A program made the position numbers and the translations under genes. A stretch of DNA of 64,000 nt. Origin: Marsupella aquatica (Eukaryota > Marchantiophyta). Positions 60,284 to 64,000 of this stretch are shown here, one piece after another. Every line of letters begins with the position of its first letter. The first letter of the stretch is position 1. The stretch is taken from positions 19,344,001 to 19,408,000 of the forward strand of contig OZ316896.1 of the NCBI GenBank assembly GCA_973895155.1, written 5' to 3'. A model generated the notes under the pieces. That model saw nothing but the letters and a program-made list of their open reading frames with translations. It was not told the DNA's origin and searched no databases.

Positions 60284-62780
60284 GATATCAACTGTGAATG
60301 CAAGTTCAGACTTCAACTCTCACTCGCACCTTTTGATGTACGTCAAGCTGTCAGCTAGCTCGGGAATTGGATCACTCGTTTGCTGTACCCGCTACAAAAT
60401 CTCACGAATACAGACTTTCTCGCAGTCGAAAACCACAGCAGTGGTCGCTTGAGTGATGGCAGAGGGTGAGCCCAGAGGAAGGCTGCTCCTGAGGAATGTG
60501 ATTGCATGCAGCGATGAGTTCGCTATTTGTACCTGTTTGCGAAGTGCGCCGGGACGAAGCTTTGTCTGGCACTCAAACTGATCGCAGATCATGGGAAGTG
60601 GCACGAGGCCATAGCCGAGCCCAGTCAACAGCCAGGTTGAGAAGGTCTTCAAAGCCCGGATCCAATGTCTCTCATCAGAGAGGTGGGAGACCTTCGAGGG
60701 TCTTGCTAGTGGTCCCATGTCGAACGGCGTGGGGGCAGGGTAATTTTGAAGGTTTTTTTTCATTTACTGGAAAGTGCCCAATCTCCCCTTGTGTCAAGGA
60801 AGATAATAATATGTTATATATCTGGTTGAGTAGATTAATTTCTGCCTTTCAGGCTCTTTTCTTTTTCCTTTTTTTCAGGGTCTTGCTGTATTCACCATCA
60901 GATTCTGGGTAATGGGGTCTTTGTGACCACTCGATCTCCCTAGATTTAAGGGTGGCCATCAAAAGACTACTTGGGTCTATGTGATCATTAGATCTTCCAA
61001 GATTTAAAAGATAAGGGATTATGTGGCCCCTCAGATTCTGGCTACTGGGGTGGCTAGGGGAAGACAAACAGCCTGCAGAAATTTTGCTGAAATGGTGGAG
61101 TTCATATGAGGCGGAAGTTGGCTAATTTTTGTCACTAAAAAAATGCTGGGTGTGACCCATTTGAGTCATGGCCACGTTGGACCCTGCAGTAGTGTCATTC
61201 TCGGTCCCATTATTGGAACAACATCGTTTTTGTTGTTGGACAAATCTGTGTAGAAGCTGGAGGGTTTCTTTTACTTTATGTGTTTACACTACTTAGTCTC
61301 TGCAACAAAGTAGTCTCACACCTAATTAGTTGCACACACAATAATTACAGGTTGGGTTTTTTTTTATTAGAAATGACAAATGGCACTATCTAATTGCTGG
61401 CACCCGGCCCCAAATTTTACAAAACCTGGAACTTAACACACGCTACTTAGAGGCAGAACTTTTTCTCTTCTTCCTGTCCATATAAGTTTGTTGGCATTAT
61501 TTTTATGAAGCCCACTACTTAATCATGTAATTGATCCCCTTACAGCAAGGCACAGATTTGACCCCAAGATCTTATGAATACACTGTAAGGGTATTAAACA
61601 ACTAATGTCCTACAATACAAAATATGGTATACCACTCAAAACTCTTAATATAGAGTTCTAAGTATATCTCAATAGACAGAGTATTTTTGGATCTCCAGGG
61701 GAAGTGCTTTCCACCACTTGTGGTCACATCTTCCACTTCTATCACAAACAGGAACATCTATATTTGCAAGAACAGATGAATATTACCAATCATGTTTGGT
61801 GCAAGGGCAACAAAAGTAACTAGACCTGAGAACCGTAAAAAAACTAGAAATTAAATTCAAAACTAAATTTGAAAATATCAAATATAGGAGGTGTAACAAA
61901 GTTGGCGGTGCACAAAGGTTACAAGAAAGGGTGCGTGCCATCAGATTTCTTTATCAACAAATGAGATCCAAATAATGTTGATGATTGATGATGATGGTGT
62001 GCACTTACAATTTACAGTAGGTTAAGTCAGTCAACAATTCGTTTTATATTTTTGTAGTGCTACTAAGTACCTAAGTAAGCAAGCTAGGAGGTTATTAGCC
62101 ATGGTGTTTTTGTCTCAAGTCCATTTGCCTCAAGAGTTTTTATACTATTGCCTACTCAATTGCCTAGCTTGGCGGCCTACAACGTAAAGTAAACAAATTT
62201 GAAGAAAAATGTTTTGGTGACCTGCATTAACCCAATCACATGAAAGTAAGAGATAAATTGTAGACATAGGCCATTGTTGTTGATAGATATGGGACTTCGA
62301 GGAGCTATGATGCCACCTAGATTAAATTTGGAGGGTTGATTCTTTACAAAGTGTTGAGGTATTGTATGATCATGCAAGGAGACAGTAACATGTGCTAATG
62401 AGGAGAGTATTGTTAGCTAGTCACAAGTGGTTCTTAACGTCTTCTAATTTCTGCTGAATTTTGATTTTTCTAACTTTTTTACTTAGAATACTGTATCTTC
62501 CTGCTGAGTGTGGTCTGTGACATTGTTTCCAAAACCACCACTGTCACACTCACCACACAATGCATTGTCTCCTGACTTGTCAAAGTTGATCGACCCTAAA
62601 CTCTGAAACGATTTGAACGCACAATTCATAATGTCTTCATCCAAAACTGCATAATTACATGTGCTCCTCATTGTGTGTGACACAACATGGTCAAGGGTAG
62701 AGCAGGACTTGAAGTGACATGGTGGGTGAAGGACAAAAAACTGTGCAGTTTCTTGGTTTAGAAGAAGTATGTGTACAACT
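60284..62780. other. Upstream region of the polyketide synthase and intergenic DNA
   Basis: Open frames at 60392-60763 (-) and 60502-60912 (+) overlap in the promoter region of the polyketide synthase gene and have no known domain. The rest is AT-rich. No TATA box could be placed with confidence. Confidence 0.4.
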
Positions 62781-62855
62781 CATTAAGAGGGGGTTGATTG
62801 GGTAAAAAATGTCTCCAAGGGGCTGATCAAGTACAAATTTTCAGGTACAAGGGGG

Positions 62856-63896
62856 AGACCACCAGTTAAATCTAATAAGTCAAGTTAATGCACCCCCATT
62901 TTCCCGGGGCGCCGTACACTGCCCGTCCCAGTCCCGATGCTGTTGCTCGCTCCAGTCCGAGTTTACCAGAACATAAACCAATACTCTAACATTTTGTCAT
63001 GCACTCCGGCCCAATCAACTTTGTGTCATTGACTTTGGGTTTCTGTTTTGGCACCCATCACTTTTTTTGCCCACTCTGGCCTAATCAACTTTGTGCCATC
63101 AACTTTTTGGAAAGAAATGCTGCCAAAACATAAACCACAGCTCCATAGATCGAGAATAAGTATTTGGGACAACATAAACCAAGACTCTATTAATCTTGAC
63201 TCTCAACCAAGGTATTAGGCTCCCTTTGAACACTTAGACTCTTACTATTACATAATAGGTATGACTTCATTGGAAAAAGTGTTGCCAAAACATAAACCAT
63301 GATTCCATAGAGAAGAATCATTTGGCAAAACATCAACCAACTAAAGATTCTATCAATCATGACTCTTAACCAAAATACTAGGCATTGACTAAACACTTAG
63401 AGGATGTTACCAAGCAAGCATGACTCCTTTGGAAAGAAGTGTTGCCAAAACATAAATAAACTCCATAGAGAATAAGTATTTGATATAACATAAACCAGAC
63501 TCTATCAATCATGACTCTTAACCAAAAGACTAGGCTCCCTTGAACATTTAGACTCTCTTACAAAGCAAGTATGACTCTCTTGGAAAGAAGTGTTGCTAGA
63601 AGATAAACCATGACTCCATAATGAAGAAGTCGATGACACAAAGTCGATGGGGCCGGAGCGCGCGACAAAATGTGACGAATGCCAAACATAAACCCAAAGT
63701 CAATGGCACAAAGTTGATCGGGCTGGAGCACGTGACAACATGTTAGAGTATTGGTTTATGTTCTGGTAAACTTGAGCCAGAACGGGCAACGGCGTCGGGG
63801 ATTGGGACAGGCAGTGTATGGTGCCCCCGGGAAAGTGGGGGCACATTAAATTGACGCAGATTTAACTCGGGGTGGTCTATTATGGATATCCCTCAT
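62856..63896. mobile_element. Non-autonomous element with long terminal inverted repeats
   Basis: About 1.04 kb. The first and last roughly 190 bp are inverted copies: AGACCACC...GTTAAATC, then TTAATG(C/TG)CCCCCA, TTTACCAGAACATAAACC, AATACTCTAACAT and CAACTTTGTG(T/C)CATTGAC at the left, and their complements at the right. The right end GGTCTATTATGGATATCCCTC resembles the end of the 13.76-kb Mutator-like MITE. The left boundary is blurred by related GGGGCTGATCAAGTAC sequence, and no target duplication was found. Confidence 0.75.
63107..63630. repeat. Internal tandem repeats (about 150-163 bp) of the inverted-repeat element
   Basis: The key TTGGAAAGAAGTGTTGCCAAAACATAAA recurs, with changes, at 63107, 63270, 63429 and 63580, accompanied by CTCTATCAATCATGACTC TTAACCAAAA and CACTTAGA-type blocks. 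Non-coding. Confidence 0.8.
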
Positions 63897-64000
63897 TTTT
63901 CACACAAAGCAAAAAGTTCCAAACTTTAGAAATGACACATGTCTCGTCCTGATCTCACCTTAGAAATGACACATGTCTTGTCCTGATCTCACCTTAAAAA

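Noticed and set aside
59021-60358. Long plus-strand frames opposite the polyketide synthase
   Set aside because: Antisense shadows of a GC-rich coding exon; no recognisable protein.

Overview
This is nuclear DNA of a land plant. The evidence is intron-containing plant gene families (GH116 glucosylceramidase, plant TauE/SafE membrane protein, plant glutaredoxin-like Cys-rich protein, chalcone-synthase-type polyketide synthase), plant LINE and MITE remnants, AAACCCTAA telobox motifs, and long AT-rich intergenic stretches. The intronless type III polyketide synthase and the kinds of mobile genes present lean towards a non-seed plant (moss, liverwort or lycophyte), but this is an inference and no species is assigned.

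Layout. 1-1848: the 3' exons of a GH116 glucosylceramidase gene. 4.45-4.82 kb: a 39-bp minisatellite. 8.06-11.9 kb: a four-exon TauE/SafE gene with a tandemly duplicated upstream region. 13-14 kb: two MITEs of different families. 17.6-18.2 kb: a one-exon glutaredoxin-like gene. 20.3-33.2 kb: a transposon cluster with a degraded LINE, a degraded multi-zinc-finger DDE-type transposase gene and several MITEs. 35.5-46.9 kb: two divergently transcribed mobile-type genes. 49.2-50.2 kb: a one-exon kinase-fold protein without the catalytic aspartate. 58.9-60.3 kb: an intact type III polyketide synthase followed by a truncated duplicate. 62.8-63.9 kb: an inverted-repeat element with internal tandem repeats.

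The most unusual part is 35.5-43.1 kb. A minus-strand gene appears to join a ParB-like domain, a beta-class DNA methyltransferase-like domain and a C-terminal FCP1/NIF-type phosphatase-like domain. Its upstream two thirds carry stops and frameshifts; the phosphatase part is open. Its two introns, and none of its exons, carry 12 copies of a 21-bp palindrome (9-bp arms), six of them in a 65-bp tandem array. Facing away from it is a plus-strand gene with two DUF8039-like domains and a DUF7869-like transposase core, preceded by five 73-bp tandem repeats that each contain another inverted repeat.

A family of about 300-bp hAT-type MITEs occurs five times. Four copies are flanked by recognisable 8-bp target duplications (three exact, one 7/8). 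One copy interrupts a transposase exon and one interrupts a LINE open frame; in both cases skipping the insert and one target copy makes the host frame continuous. All calls come from reading the sequence. No database search or alignment program was run, and domain names rest on recognised motifs.
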